From JBLRWS01 sp047921075 (lineage in GTDB: Bacteria; Bacteroidota; Rhodothermia; Balneolales; Balneolaceae): a stretch of 8,250 bases of DNA. The stretch spans positions 1 through 8,250 of the forward strand of contig JBLRWS010000087.1 in the NCBI GenBank assembly GCA_047921075.1. Direction: 5' to 3'. Of the stretch, positions 1 to 6,738 are shown piece by piece; position 1 is the stretch's first letter; each line of letters opens with the position of its first letter. The notes under the pieces are model-generated. The model searched no databases. It saw only the letters and a program-made list of their open reading frames with translations, and was not told the DNA's origin. A program made the position numbers and the translations under genes.

Positions 1-1100
1 TTCTCTCTTTTAACAATGATTGGGGTCGATTCACTAACGATCTTGAGTTTGGAATACGGTTCCACGCTGATGAAGAAGACCGCTTTCAGCTTGAAGACGA
101 CTTCCGCATGGCAAACGGCACCATGGTACTGACCACAGCAGGTATTGCCGGCACACAAGCCAACCGTATCGGGAGCGCAAATGCCCTTTCATTTTACATC
201 AAAGACAATCTCGATTTTGGGCAGCTTACGGTATCACCCGGCCTGCGAATGGAAAACATCTGGTTCGAAAACCGCAATTTCGGCCGCAATGATGTAAACC
301 GTACCGGGCAGAATTTATCCAAATCCAATTTAAACATCACCGAGTGGATTCCCGGAGTAGGGGCTACGTTTGCCTTTAATGAAAACATCACATTGATCTC
401 GGGCATTCATAAAGGCTTTTCTCCTCCCGGGCCCTCTTCTTCTGAGGGGACCGAATCGGAACGAAGTGTAAACTATGAGCTGGGCGGGCGGTTTGCCAAC
501 CCGGTAACGGCCATTGAACTGATTGGGTTCTTTAATAACTACAGCAACCTGCTGGGCAGCGACCTTGCTGCGGGCGGCGGCGGCGGAACCACCTCACAAT
601 TTAATGCCGGTGATGTGGATGTTTTTGGTTTGGAGTTTTCCCTGAACACCTCGCTTTCCGGGTTGTTCAATTTATCCAACACAAAACTACCGATTCAGGT
701 CAGCTACACCTTTACTGAAGCAACCTTTCAGAGTTCGTTCGAAAGCGACTTCAGCCCTTGGGGATCTGTACAAAAGGGGGATAACATACCGTTTATTCCG
801 GAGCATCAATTCAACGCTTCGGTGGGTGTGAATCACAAAAAAATCAGCATCAATGCCAGCGCCAATACCCAGTCCGCCATGCGTACCGTGGCCGGTTCAG
901 GCTCTATTCCGGCAGATGTGCGAACCGATGCTCACTTTATCATGGATGCAGGGGCATCATATCAGTTTACGGAGAACATTCAGCTATTCTCCAACATACG
1001 CAACCTGTTCGACGAGGTGTACATCGTTTCGGACCGTCCGGCCGGGTTACGCCCGGGATTGCCACGCACACTCATTGGGGGATTGCGGTTCAACATGTAG
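1..1100 (+). CDS. TonB-dependent outer-membrane receptor, FecA-like, C-terminal part (5' truncated by window)
   Basis: The reading frame is open from base 3 to the TAG at 1098-1100, giving about 365 residues, so the start, plug domain and early strands lie upstream. What is visible is a beta-barrel: short alternating strands separated by polar loops, one of them glycine-rich (AAGGGGGTTS, near base 570). Typical receptor phrases include LRMENIWFENR, GIHKGFSPPG, NYELGGRF and DVDVFGLEFSL. The C-terminal end reads IRNLFDEVYIVSD, then PAGLRPGLPRTLIGGLRF, which is the standard last-strand arrangement and resembles ferric-dicitrate receptors of the FecA type. The family takes up iron chelates, or sometimes cobalamin or sugars, across the outer membrane using TonB energy. 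The substrate cannot be assigned from the barrel alone. The protein ends in FNM, so the usual terminal aromatic is third from last. No clear operon partner follows it. Confidence 0.9.
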   Translation, partial: LSFNNDWGRFTNDLEFGIRFHADEEDRFQLEDDFRMANGTMVLTTAGIAGTQANRIGSANALSFYIKDNLDFGQLTVSPGLRMENIWFENRNFGRNDVNRTGQNLSKSNLNITEWIPGVGATFAFNENITLISGIHKGFSPPGPSSSEGTESERSVNYELGGRFANPVTAIELIGFFNNYSNLLGSDLAAGGGGGTTSQFNAGDVDVFGLEFSLNTSLSGLFNLSNTKLPIQVSYTFTEATFQSSFESDFSPWGSVQKGDNIPFIPEHQFNASVGVNHKKISINASANTQSAMRTVAGSGSIPADVRTDAHFIMDAGASYQFTENIQLFSNIRNLFDEVYIVSDRPAGLRPGLPRTLIGGLRFNM

Positions 1101-1142
1101 GGATAAAGGCAATATTGAAACATTGGCACAGCAAAATGTTGA

Positions 1143-1168
1143 GCTGTAAACAGCCGACCCTTCTTTTT
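1143..1168 (+). terminator. weak candidate terminator after the TonB receptor
   Basis: A short perfect dyad, GCTGT-AA-ACAGC (1143-1154), is followed after six bases by the pyrimidine run TTCTTTTT (1161-1168). Its position 42 bases after the receptor stop suits a transcript end. The stem is only five pairs, the loop is very tight and the T-run is not adjacent, so this is a weak call. A second dyad just upstream, AACATT/AATGTT (1119-1124 and 1135-1140), has no T-run. The rest of the 1101-1204 gap shows nothing recognisable. Confidence 0.2.
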
Positions 1169-1204
1169 ACGTTTGCCCTCTTTGCAACCCCCAGCCATAA
1201 ACAG

Positions 1205-1234
1205 TACCTTCTATCGCGTAAAAAAAAGAAGGTA
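1205..1234 (+). promoter_or_regulatory. Inverted repeat containing the ribosome-binding site of the SDR gene
   Basis: TACCTTCT (1205-1212) and AGAAGGTA (1227-1234) form a perfect 8-bp inverted repeat around a 14-base, A-rich loop. The right arm contains AGAAGG (1227-1232), a good Shine-Dalgarno seven bases before the ATG at 1240. It is the clearest one in the window. If the stem forms in the mRNA it would pair the Shine-Dalgarno with upstream sequence and lower initiation. No T-run follows, so it does not look like an intrinsic terminator. The repeat is seen directly; translational control is inferred. Confidence 0.5.
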
Positions 1235-1239
1235 GTAGC

Positions 1240-2076
1240 ATGACGATTTCAATTCTTGGATGTGGATGGCTTGGCCTGCCGCTTGGCCGGTCTCTCGCGC
1301 AGGAAGGATATACGGTAAAAGGGTCAACCACCTCCGAAAAGAAACTGCAGGATATTAAGAATGCAGGGATCGATCCGTTTCTTCTCTCTGTACCCGGCAC
1401 ACTTCAGGCGGATGATAACCGCTCATTTTTTGAGTCTGATATCTTGTTCCTGAACATCCCTCCTACCCGGGGCAATCCAGATGTAGAAACCGACTACCCG
1501 GATGTGATTCGACAGGTCACCGAGCGGGCCGTATCGTCCGGTGTTTCCTGGATCATTTTTGCCAGTTCTACATCGGTCTATCCCGACTCTCTCGATATCT
1601 GTGTGGAAGAGGCTGCCGAAAAGGGCCACGCATCGCGGCCGACCGGGGAGGCACTCATCACCTGTGAACAAGAGCTTATGAACCGAGACGATTGCAGTGC
1701 CACCATTCTTCGTTTTGGTGGTTTATACGGCCCTGGCCGACATCCGGTGCGCTATCTTGCCGGAAAAACCGATCTGCCCGACCCCGCCAAACCGGTCAAT
1801 CTGATTCATTTGGATGACTGCATCAACATTGTGAAACAGGTGATTTATCAGCAGCGAAAAAACCGAATATACAACGCGGTATCGGATGGACACCCGCCGC
1901 GTAAAACGCTGTACAAAACCATCGCTGAAAGAAGCAATCTTACGCCTCCCACGTTTCTGAAAAAAAACGGCCGAGGTGGCAAAGTCGTCCCCAACCGGAA
2001 GCTGAAGGAAGAGATAGACTATACCTTTCACTATCCAAATCCACTGGATTACGAACCGGAAAACGACGCTGATTAA
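1240..2076 (+). CDS. Atypical SDR / NAD(P)-dependent epimerase-like protein, YeeZ family
   Basis: This is a 278-residue cytosolic Rossmann-fold protein. The dinucleotide-binding glycine motif GCGWLGLPLG lies at residues 7-16. SSTSVYP (109-115), LRFGGLYGPGRHP (157-169) and VNLIHLDDC (186-194) are the conserved blocks of extended and atypical short-chain dehydrogenases of the YeeZ type. The usual catalytic YxxxK is not visible: the matching stretch reads about RPTGEALITCEQEL (133-146), as in other YeeZ-like proteins. The protein may therefore bind NAD(P) without classical dehydrogenase chemistry, and its substrate is unknown. The ATG at 1240 is chosen because AGAAGG sits seven bases upstream and the glycine motif begins at residue 7, as expected for a full-length Rossmann N-terminus. 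The stop overlaps the end of the convergent metal-regulator gene by four bases, sharing the palindrome TTAA. Confidence 0.88.
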   Translation: MTISILGCGWLGLPLGRSLAQEGYTVKGSTTSEKKLQDIKNAGIDPFLLSVPGTLQADDNRSFFESDILFLNIPPTRGNPDVETDYPDVIRQVTERAVSSGVSWIIFASSTSVYPDSLDICVEEAAEKGHASRPTGEALITCEQELMNRDDCSATILRFGGLYGPGRHPVRYLAGKTDLPDPAKPVNLIHLDDCINIVKQVIYQQRKNRIYNAVSDGHPPRKTLYKTIAERSNLTPPTFLKKNGRGGKVVPNRKLKEEIDYTFHYPNPLDYEPENDAD

Positions 2077-2735
2077 GACTCGGGAATCAGCAGAATATCT
2101 TTGGCAATATCCTGTTCCAGCTCGATCTTATTGTTCTCCACAGAGAGCTGAATGGGTTGTCCCGCAGCGGATGAGGCTACTTCGAGCCGGATACCGGGAA
2201 TGATCCGGTTCTTTTCAAGAAAACGCAGCACCGTAGGCGTTTGATTCTTGACCCGGCGCACTATGTACGGCTGGTGCATTTCGGCTTCGGTGAGAGGAAC
2301 CGTATCCATACGCGGCATTTTCCCATCTTTGGTGGGAATCGGATCCCCATGAGGGTCGAACCGGGGGTTGTTGAGAAGCTCCGAAATGGTATCCTCGAAC
2401 TGCTCCGAAATATGATGTTCCAGTTTCTCAGCCTCTTCGTGTACTTCATCCCATGAGTAGCCCAGCATCTCGGCCAGGTAAAGTTCCAGCAGCCGGTGAT
2501 GACGAATCATTTCAAGCGCAATCTTCTCTCCCGCCTCCGTAAGCATGGTGCCTTTGTATGATTGGTACTCTACCAGCCCCATCTCGGCAAGGCGTTTTAT
2601 CATATTGGTGACCGAGGCGTTGGCCACCTCGAGTGCATCGGCAATGCGGCTGTTGGTTACACCTTTCGCCTGCCCTGACGACTGAAGTTTATAGATCGCC
2701 TTTAAATAATCTTCTACCGATTGGCTGCGGCTCAT
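2073..2735 (-). CDS. DtxR/MntR-family metal-dependent transcriptional regulator with C-terminal SH3/FeoA-like domain
   Basis: This 220-residue regulator has the DtxR family order. A winged helix spans about residues 5-70 (SVEDYLKAIYKL start, then SRIADALEVANASVTNMIKRL and the KGTMLTEAGE wing). A dimerisation and metal-binding domain spans about 72-140. A FeoA/SH3-like domain spans about 152-218 (VLRFLEKNRIIPGIRLEV). Aligned by eye to corynebacterial DtxR, the ancillary site is H80, E84 and H99, and the primary site is D9, E103, E106 and H107. Having Asp and Glu where DtxR has Met10 and Cys102 resembles MntR/TroR, favouring Mn(II) or mixed Mn/Fe sensing. The residue equivalent to MntR Glu11 is Lys12. 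The gene starts nine bases after the stop of the thioredoxin-like gene and is probably last in a three-gene unit. No Shine-Dalgarno is evident at the ATG. The regulated genes are unknown; the nearby receptor is a candidate by location only. Confidence 0.92.
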   Translation of the reverse strand: MSRSQSVEDYLKAIYKLQSSGQAKGVTNSRIADALEVANASVTNMIKRLAEMGLVEYQSYKGTMLTEAGEKIALEMIRHHRLLELYLAEMLGYSWDEVHEEAEKLEHHISEQFEDTISELLNNPRFDPHGDPIPTKDGKMPRMDTVPLTEAEMHQPYIVRRVKNQTPTVLRFLEKNRIIPGIRLEVASSAAGQPIQLSVENNKIELEQDIAKDILLIPES

Positions 2736-2744
2736 GAATGGGAA

Positions 2745-3233
2745 TTATCGGCTGTCGGTAAAGTCGTTGAAGGATACCGAAAGGTAAGCGTCACTGCCAA
2801 CAAAGCGCAACAATCGCGAAAATACATCGGAGGGTATGGCTCCGGGCTGCAGGCCCAGTACTTCACCGTCGGCATCCATGAACAGTGTAGTGGGCACGCT
2901 GGTGCTTTGCATGGCGCGGGAAAACTGGCGCTCGGTCATGGTTTGCCCGCGATACTCAATCTCGTTTTCCGATTCGATATTCACCTTCACCAGAACAAAG
3001 TGGCTGTTCAGTGCCTCAATCACAGCGGGATCGGTATATACCTCGGTATGCATGCGCCGGCAGTACGGACACCACTCGGCAAACACATCAATCAATACTT
3101 TTTTCTCTTCCGCTTGTGCTTTTGCAAGCGCCTCCTGCAGGGAGTATACTGTGAGTTCACTGCTTTGGGCAGCAGCCAAAGAGTGGCCGATAGCTAACAA
3201 GAAAATGGCAAGAATTGATAATCGGTAAATCAT
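2745..3233 (-). CDS. Secreted thioredoxin-fold protein (thioredoxin_7/SoxW-like)
   Basis: The protein has 162 residues. Residues 1-22 form a signal peptide (MIYRLSILAIFLLAIGHSLA, then AAQ), so the mature protein is probably periplasmic, either soluble or exported. The thioredoxin fold carries FAEWCPYCRRM at 51-61, giving the active-site pair C55 and C58. The cis-proline loop is SVPTTLFMDADG (112-123, P114). This pattern matches single-domain thiol-disulfide proteins of the DUF255/thioredoxin_7 and DsbD C-terminal type, which usually reduce or repair disulfides in exported proteins. The partner is unknown. The ATG lies 26 bases after the phosphatase stop and has no clear Shine-Dalgarno. The short gaps on both sides support co-transcription with the phosphatase and the metal regulator. 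An alternative role is a redox sensor subunit for the phosphatase's extracytoplasmic domain, but that is speculation. Confidence 0.88.
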   Translation of the reverse strand: MIYRLSILAIFLLAIGHSLAAAQSSELTVYSLQEALAKAQAEEKKVLIDVFAEWCPYCRRMHTEVYTDPAVIEALNSHFVLVKVNIESENEIEYRGQTMTERQFSRAMQSTSVPTTLFMDADGEVLGLQPGAIPSDVFSRLLRFVGSDAYLSVSFNDFTDSR

Positions 3234-3259
3234 AACAAATAAACGGGTTTCTGCAGCGG

Positions 3260-5833
3260 TTATTTCTTTTTGATCACCAGCAGCGTCATATCGTCGTGTA
3301 CATCGGCGCCATCTGAAAATATGTTCACATCATCCAGCACACTCTGTACAATTTCATCAGCCGATAACTTACAATTTTTTTGGATGATTTCATGGAGCCT
3401 CTTGTCTCCGTAAAATTGGCTTCGCGAATTCATGGCCTCCACAATGCCGTCGGTAAACAAAACAAGCACATCACCGGCGTGCAACTGCACCACCGACTCA
3501 TCCATGTGATGTGTAAACTGTCCCGACTTGGCAATGCCGATGCCGATGCCTCTGGGCACCAGTTCCTGAACCAGGTCGGTTGCAGCGATGTAGTGAAGAA
3601 GCGGATTGTGTCCCGCTCTGGCAAATGTAAAGGTACTCTGTTCGGTATCTAATTTGCCAAAAATGAGCGAAATAAAGGTGCCGCTACTGGCATTGGCCCG
3701 AAACAGCGTGTTGATTTTATCCAAAATTTGAAGGCCTGATATGCCGTCGCTACAGAGTGCATGCAACACCCCTTTGGTAAAGGTCATATAAAATGCTGCC
3801 TGAATTCCCTTGCCGCTCACATCACCGATCGCAACTGCGTAGTGATTATCTTTATACGGAATAAAGTCGTAGTAATCGCCACCGGTTTCGTAGGCCGGAA
3901 TACAGGCGGCTGCCAGTTCGTAGCCATCCACGTCGGGTGTGCGGTCGGGCAGGAAAGATTGCTGAACCTGTTTGGCAATCTGAATCTCCGATTTTACCCG
4001 TTCATCGGCAGCCAGCTCTTTGATGTAATCGGGCACAAATTCGGGCAGCTCACGTACCGATGCCCCCCGAAAAATAGAGAAACCGGCATACACGAGAAGC
4101 GCGACGGTCACGGCCATTAAAGCCCAGAAAATGGGTGCATCCGGAGAACCACTCACCACCCAGCCACCGATTGTTCGAAAGAGCATGGTACTTATGAACA
4201 GCGAAATCACCAGTGTCAGAAAATCGTACTTGGCATACACCCATCCCAAAAAGAGACCGGCCCCAAAGCTGAGCGCCAACTGATAGGCCATCGGCTCAAC
4301 AGCATTCGTAAACGGGCTGACAATCAGAAAAAAGAACCCGCTCACAACCGCTACAAATACCGGCTTTTTTGAGATGGAACTTAGCTTTCCAATCAGAATC
4401 AGATAGGTCAAAATACTGATCATCACTACCAGGGCTCCCTCTGACAGAAGCAACGAAACATAGGGGAACAGCACCGATTGGGCGTTGAATGTAGAGCTAA
4501 ACGAAAGATAACTGTCGGGAAACAGAACCAGGGCGAGCGCATACAACCCCATCAACAGAAAGCCCAGAATCACGCCCCGAAATACGGCAAGCCCGATGGG
4601 ACGATTATAAAAATGAGCGACCCGCAACAAGTCCATTGTGCGAAGCTTTTGGCTCCATTGATCGCGGGTGATGGAATCGCCCACAGCCACCGCCACGAAA
4701 AAGAATAGCGACGAAACGGCAACGATAAACCCGATCCCAATCAGTTCAAACCAAAATTGAGGCCCAAAAAAGGTGCCGAGCCCGTTCATTAAATCGTATA
4801 GTTGTGTCAGGATGAAATACCCCGGCACAATAAACCCGGCCAAAACCGCCGAAAGTACCGATAGCTTGATATCTACAAGCCGTAGCCGAAGCCGGATAAT
4901 CAGAAGAATAATCACCCATAATGCAAATCCGGTGAGGATGAACCCGACAACACTGCCAAATATGGTAAAATCCGCCCCACCATCTGCATCAGAAAAACCG
5001 TAACTCAGTTCGAGCAGACTGCCGGTAGGCAGAACCGATACGCGCAGTTCCAGGTCGGGGGAGCCATGTTGGCCCGATAGGTTGTAAAAAAGATCTGCCG
5101 CGGTAATGGAGTGTACCATACGCGTTTCGGCCCGATCGAATTCCAGCATGGCCACCGGCCATCCCGTTGAGGAGAGATGTGCGTTGGCCAACATCCGGGC
5201 GTCGGGCTGGGTAAGGCGGTTCAACTCGCCGGGAATGAGCATCCGTTCCGTAGCCGGATCGAGCCCAGCACTATTCAGGTCGAACTCGAACTGTTTGAAC
5301 AGCAGCGTGTCGGAAGAGAGGTTGGCAACATGCTCTTCCAAGTTTGGATAAATTTGCTGCATCAGCGGTGTGTCGATAATGCGCGATGGCAACACATTAT
5401 TTGGATTCTGTAAAGCGAGCATCTCCCCTCGCTCATTCAGACGAACGGTGATGGATGATTCGGAGAGGTCGCCGGTGTACAGTGTTTCAGCAAGGTTCCA
5501 CGTCTGCGCGCGAAACGCTGTGCTCCAATAAAAAGCAGGAACCATCGTGCGCCACTCGTCCGATTGTTCGTAGGCATCGAGCAATTGAGCCGCCTGCAAA
5601 CTGTCGAGCAGCGGCTGCCACGATTGTAATTTCGGGCGGGCCACCTCAACAGGCACATATCCCAACCGGGTAGCCGACGCCTCTGCACGCTCCTGTGCCG
5701 TCTCATATCCCAGCGAAACATCTGCCACTCGCAAGGGATGTTGCTCTCCCATAAAATTAAAAAACAGCAACGCCCCCATCACACCCAATAAACAGAGTAT
5801 CAAATCCTCTTTTGCCGTGTCGTAATAGAACAT
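3260..5833 (-). CDS. Polytopic membrane SpoIIE/RsbU-type PP2C serine phosphatase with extracytoplasmic N-terminal domain
   Basis: The product is 857 residues. Reading order: one N-terminal membrane helix (about 10-28); a polar domain of about 260 residues, predicted outside the membrane (30-288); roughly nine further membrane segments (about 290-314, 323-345, 364-386, 412-438, 457-482, 491-510, 515-535, 537-555, 567-587); a helical linker with ERVKSEIQIAKQVQQSFLP (611-629); and a cytoplasmic PP2C domain to the C-terminus. The phosphatase metal and catalytic motifs are intact: GGDYYDF (651-657), IGDVSGKG (669-676), RAGHNPLLHY (739-748), LFTDGIVEAMN (792-802) and DDMTLLVI (847-854). SpoIIE/RsbU enzymes dephosphorylate anti-sigma-factor antagonists in partner-switch signalling, but no antagonist or anti-sigma kinase is encoded here. 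Some membrane-region text, such as GLFLGWVYAKYDFLTLVIS, resembles CPBP intramembrane proteases without their catalytic Glu/His residues. The gene is first in the leftward unit. Its ATG lacks a Shine-Dalgarno, but starting there keeps the first membrane helix whole. Confidence 0.93.
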   Translation of the reverse strand: MFYYDTAKEDLILCLLGVMGALLFFNFMGEQHPLRVADVSLGYETAQERAEASATRLGYVPVEVARPKLQSWQPLLDSLQAAQLLDAYEQSDEWRTMVPAFYWSTAFRAQTWNLAETLYTGDLSESSITVRLNERGEMLALQNPNNVLPSRIIDTPLMQQIYPNLEEHVANLSSDTLLFKQFEFDLNSAGLDPATERMLIPGELNRLTQPDARMLANAHLSSTGWPVAMLEFDRAETRMVHSITAADLFYNLSGQHGSPDLELRVSVLPTGSLLELSYGFSDADGGADFTIFGSVVGFILTGFALWVIILLIIRLRLRLVDIKLSVLSAVLAGFIVPGYFILTQLYDLMNGLGTFFGPQFWFELIGIGFIVAVSSLFFFVAVAVGDSITRDQWSQKLRTMDLLRVAHFYNRPIGLAVFRGVILGFLLMGLYALALVLFPDSYLSFSSTFNAQSVLFPYVSLLLSEGALVVMISILTYLILIGKLSSISKKPVFVAVVSGFFFLIVSPFTNAVEPMAYQLALSFGAGLFLGWVYAKYDFLTLVISLFISTMLFRTIGGWVVSGSPDAPIFWALMAVTVALLVYAGFSIFRGASVRELPEFVPDYIKELAADERVKSEIQIAKQVQQSFLPDRTPDVDGYELAAACIPAYETGGDYYDFIPYKDNHYAVAIGDVSGKGIQAAFYMTFTKGVLHALCSDGISGLQILDKINTLFRANASSGTFISLIFGKLDTEQSTFTFARAGHNPLLHYIAATDLVQELVPRGIGIGIAKSGQFTHHMDESVVQLHAGDVLVLFTDGIVEAMNSRSQFYGDKRLHEIIQKNCKLSADEIVQSVLDDVNIFSDGADVHDDMTLLVIKKK

Positions 5834-5949
5834 GTAGTTTGGCTTATCGACTGACCGATGGAGTTAGCAGTTGATTGTGCTGTTAGCCTGCTCTTTCGAA
5901 AAAACGAAATATAATGTTTCATTGGAAACAATAAGCTTTAATTTCTGAT
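5834..5949. promoter_or_regulatory. Divergent control region between the phosphatase operon and the NRDE gene
   Basis: This 116-bp gap must hold promoters for both directions. A perfect TATAAT lies at 5910-5915 on the + strand, 34 bases before the NRDE start codon at 5950, with no convincing -35 at 16-18 bases. Two dyads flank it: TTTCG-N6-CGAAA (5894-5909) directly upstream, and TGTTTC-ATTG-GAAACA (5915-5930) overlapping the expected transcription start. On the - strand TATATTTC (5913 down to 5906) is a near match to the Bacteroidota TAnnTTTG element and lies inside the same block, so one regulator could affect both directions. Farther left, GTTAGC occurs twice (5863-5868 and 5882-5887). The motifs are seen directly; promoter use is inferred. 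Confidence 0.5.
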
Positions 5950-6738
5950 ATGTGCCTGATTGTTTTCGCATTTCATGCCCACCCCGACTATCCGTTGCTC
6001 TACGCCGGAAACCGGGATGAGTTTTACGAGCGTCCTACCCGGCCGATGCACCGCTGGGATACCTCCCCTGCAATCTGGGCCGGACGTGATGAAAAAGCCG
6101 GGGGTACCTGGTTTGGGGTAAATGAACAGGGTACCGTTGCGGCTCTGACCAACATTCGGGATAAGCACTCCATCAAACCGAATGCGCCGTCTCGCGGAGA
6201 AATTGTACCGGCACTGCTTACGGATAAGAGCCCCCTTGCAGACCGGCTTGCCCTTCTCGATAAGAAAGCCCCTGAGTACAACGGATTTAATATTTTACTT
6301 GGCAACCGGCACGAGCTCTATCACTACAACAGCCAAAGCCGCCGGATGGCACCGGTGAAGCCCGGCGTGCATGCCATTAGCAATGCCAGCCTGAATACCG
6401 CCTGGCCCAAAGTAGAGCAAGCAGAGAAAAAGATGCGGGAGCTGCTGAAAAACGGTATCGCAACAGACTCTTCCGCCCTGTTTGGCTTGATGAACGATCG
6501 AACAACCTATCCGTTAGACAAGCTGCCCGAAACCGGGCTGGATGATGAGATGGAGATTGCCGTATCGGCAGCGTTTATTGAGGCCGGCGATTACGGCACG
6601 CGCAGCACAACGGTTATGAAAATAGGTTCGAATAACAGAATTGAACTTCTGGAGCGCTCTTTTGATACCGAAAACACCCGCCGTTACGAGGAGAAACCGT
6701 TTCTCCTGGAACCTTCCGCCTCCGGCCGATTACAGTGA
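5950..6738 (+). CDS. NRDE/TANGO2-family protein
   Basis: The 262-residue length and all family hallmarks fit NRDE (TANGO2) proteins. The start is MCLIVFAFHAHPDYPLLYAGNR with Cys2 and the name-giving NRDE at 21-24. Then come FYERPTRPMHRW (25-36), GGTWFGVN (51-58), ALTNIRD (65-71), SRGEIV (81-86), NGFNILLGN (111-119), AISNASLNTAWPKV (142-155) and YGTRSTTV (215-222). The conserved Met-Cys start fixes the ATG; no Shine-Dalgarno is visible. Eukaryotic TANGO2/HRG-9 has been linked to intracellular heme movement and to lipid/CoA metabolism, while the bacterial function is unsettled. An N-terminal nucleophile-type role for Cys2 has been suggested from fold likeness. The protein has no signal peptide and is probably cytosolic. 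It stands alone on this strand, divergent from the phosphatase operon, and its last nine bases overlap the convergent TPR gene. Confidence 0.92.
   Translation: MCLIVFAFHAHPDYPLLYAGNRDEFYERPTRPMHRWDTSPAIWAGRDEKAGGTWFGVNEQGTVAALTNIRDKHSIKPNAPSRGEIVPALLTDKSPLADRLALLDKKAPEYNGFNILLGNRHELYHYNSQSRRMAPVKPGVHAISNASLNTAWPKVEQAEKKMRELLKNGIATDSSALFGLMNDRTTYPLDKLPETGLDDEMEIAVSAAFIEAGDYGTRSTTVMKIGSNNRIELLERSFDTENTRRYEEKPFLLEPSASGRLQ

Noticed and set aside
571..590. GGCGG-type repeat in the TonB receptor
   Set aside because: It encodes a short glycine run in an exposed loop and is not a separate repeat element.
1119..1140. AACATT/AATGTT dyad with a 10-base loop
   Set aside because: It is AT-rich with six pairs, has no T-run and lies just after a stop codon; chance is likely.
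1205..1234. Inverted repeat read as an intrinsic terminator for the TonB receptor
   Set aside because: No T-run follows the stem on either strand, the loop is 14 bases, and the right arm is the next gene's Shine-Dalgarno.
2721..3197. Rightward frame of 158 codons opposite the thioredoxin-like gene
   Set aside because: It starts with TTG, is antisense to a protein with clear WCPYC and cis-Pro motifs, and has no recognisable content.
5863..5887. GTTAGC direct repeats resembling part of a DtxR box
   Set aside because: The halves are direct rather than inverted and do not match the DtxR/IdeR palindrome; noted only within the control region.
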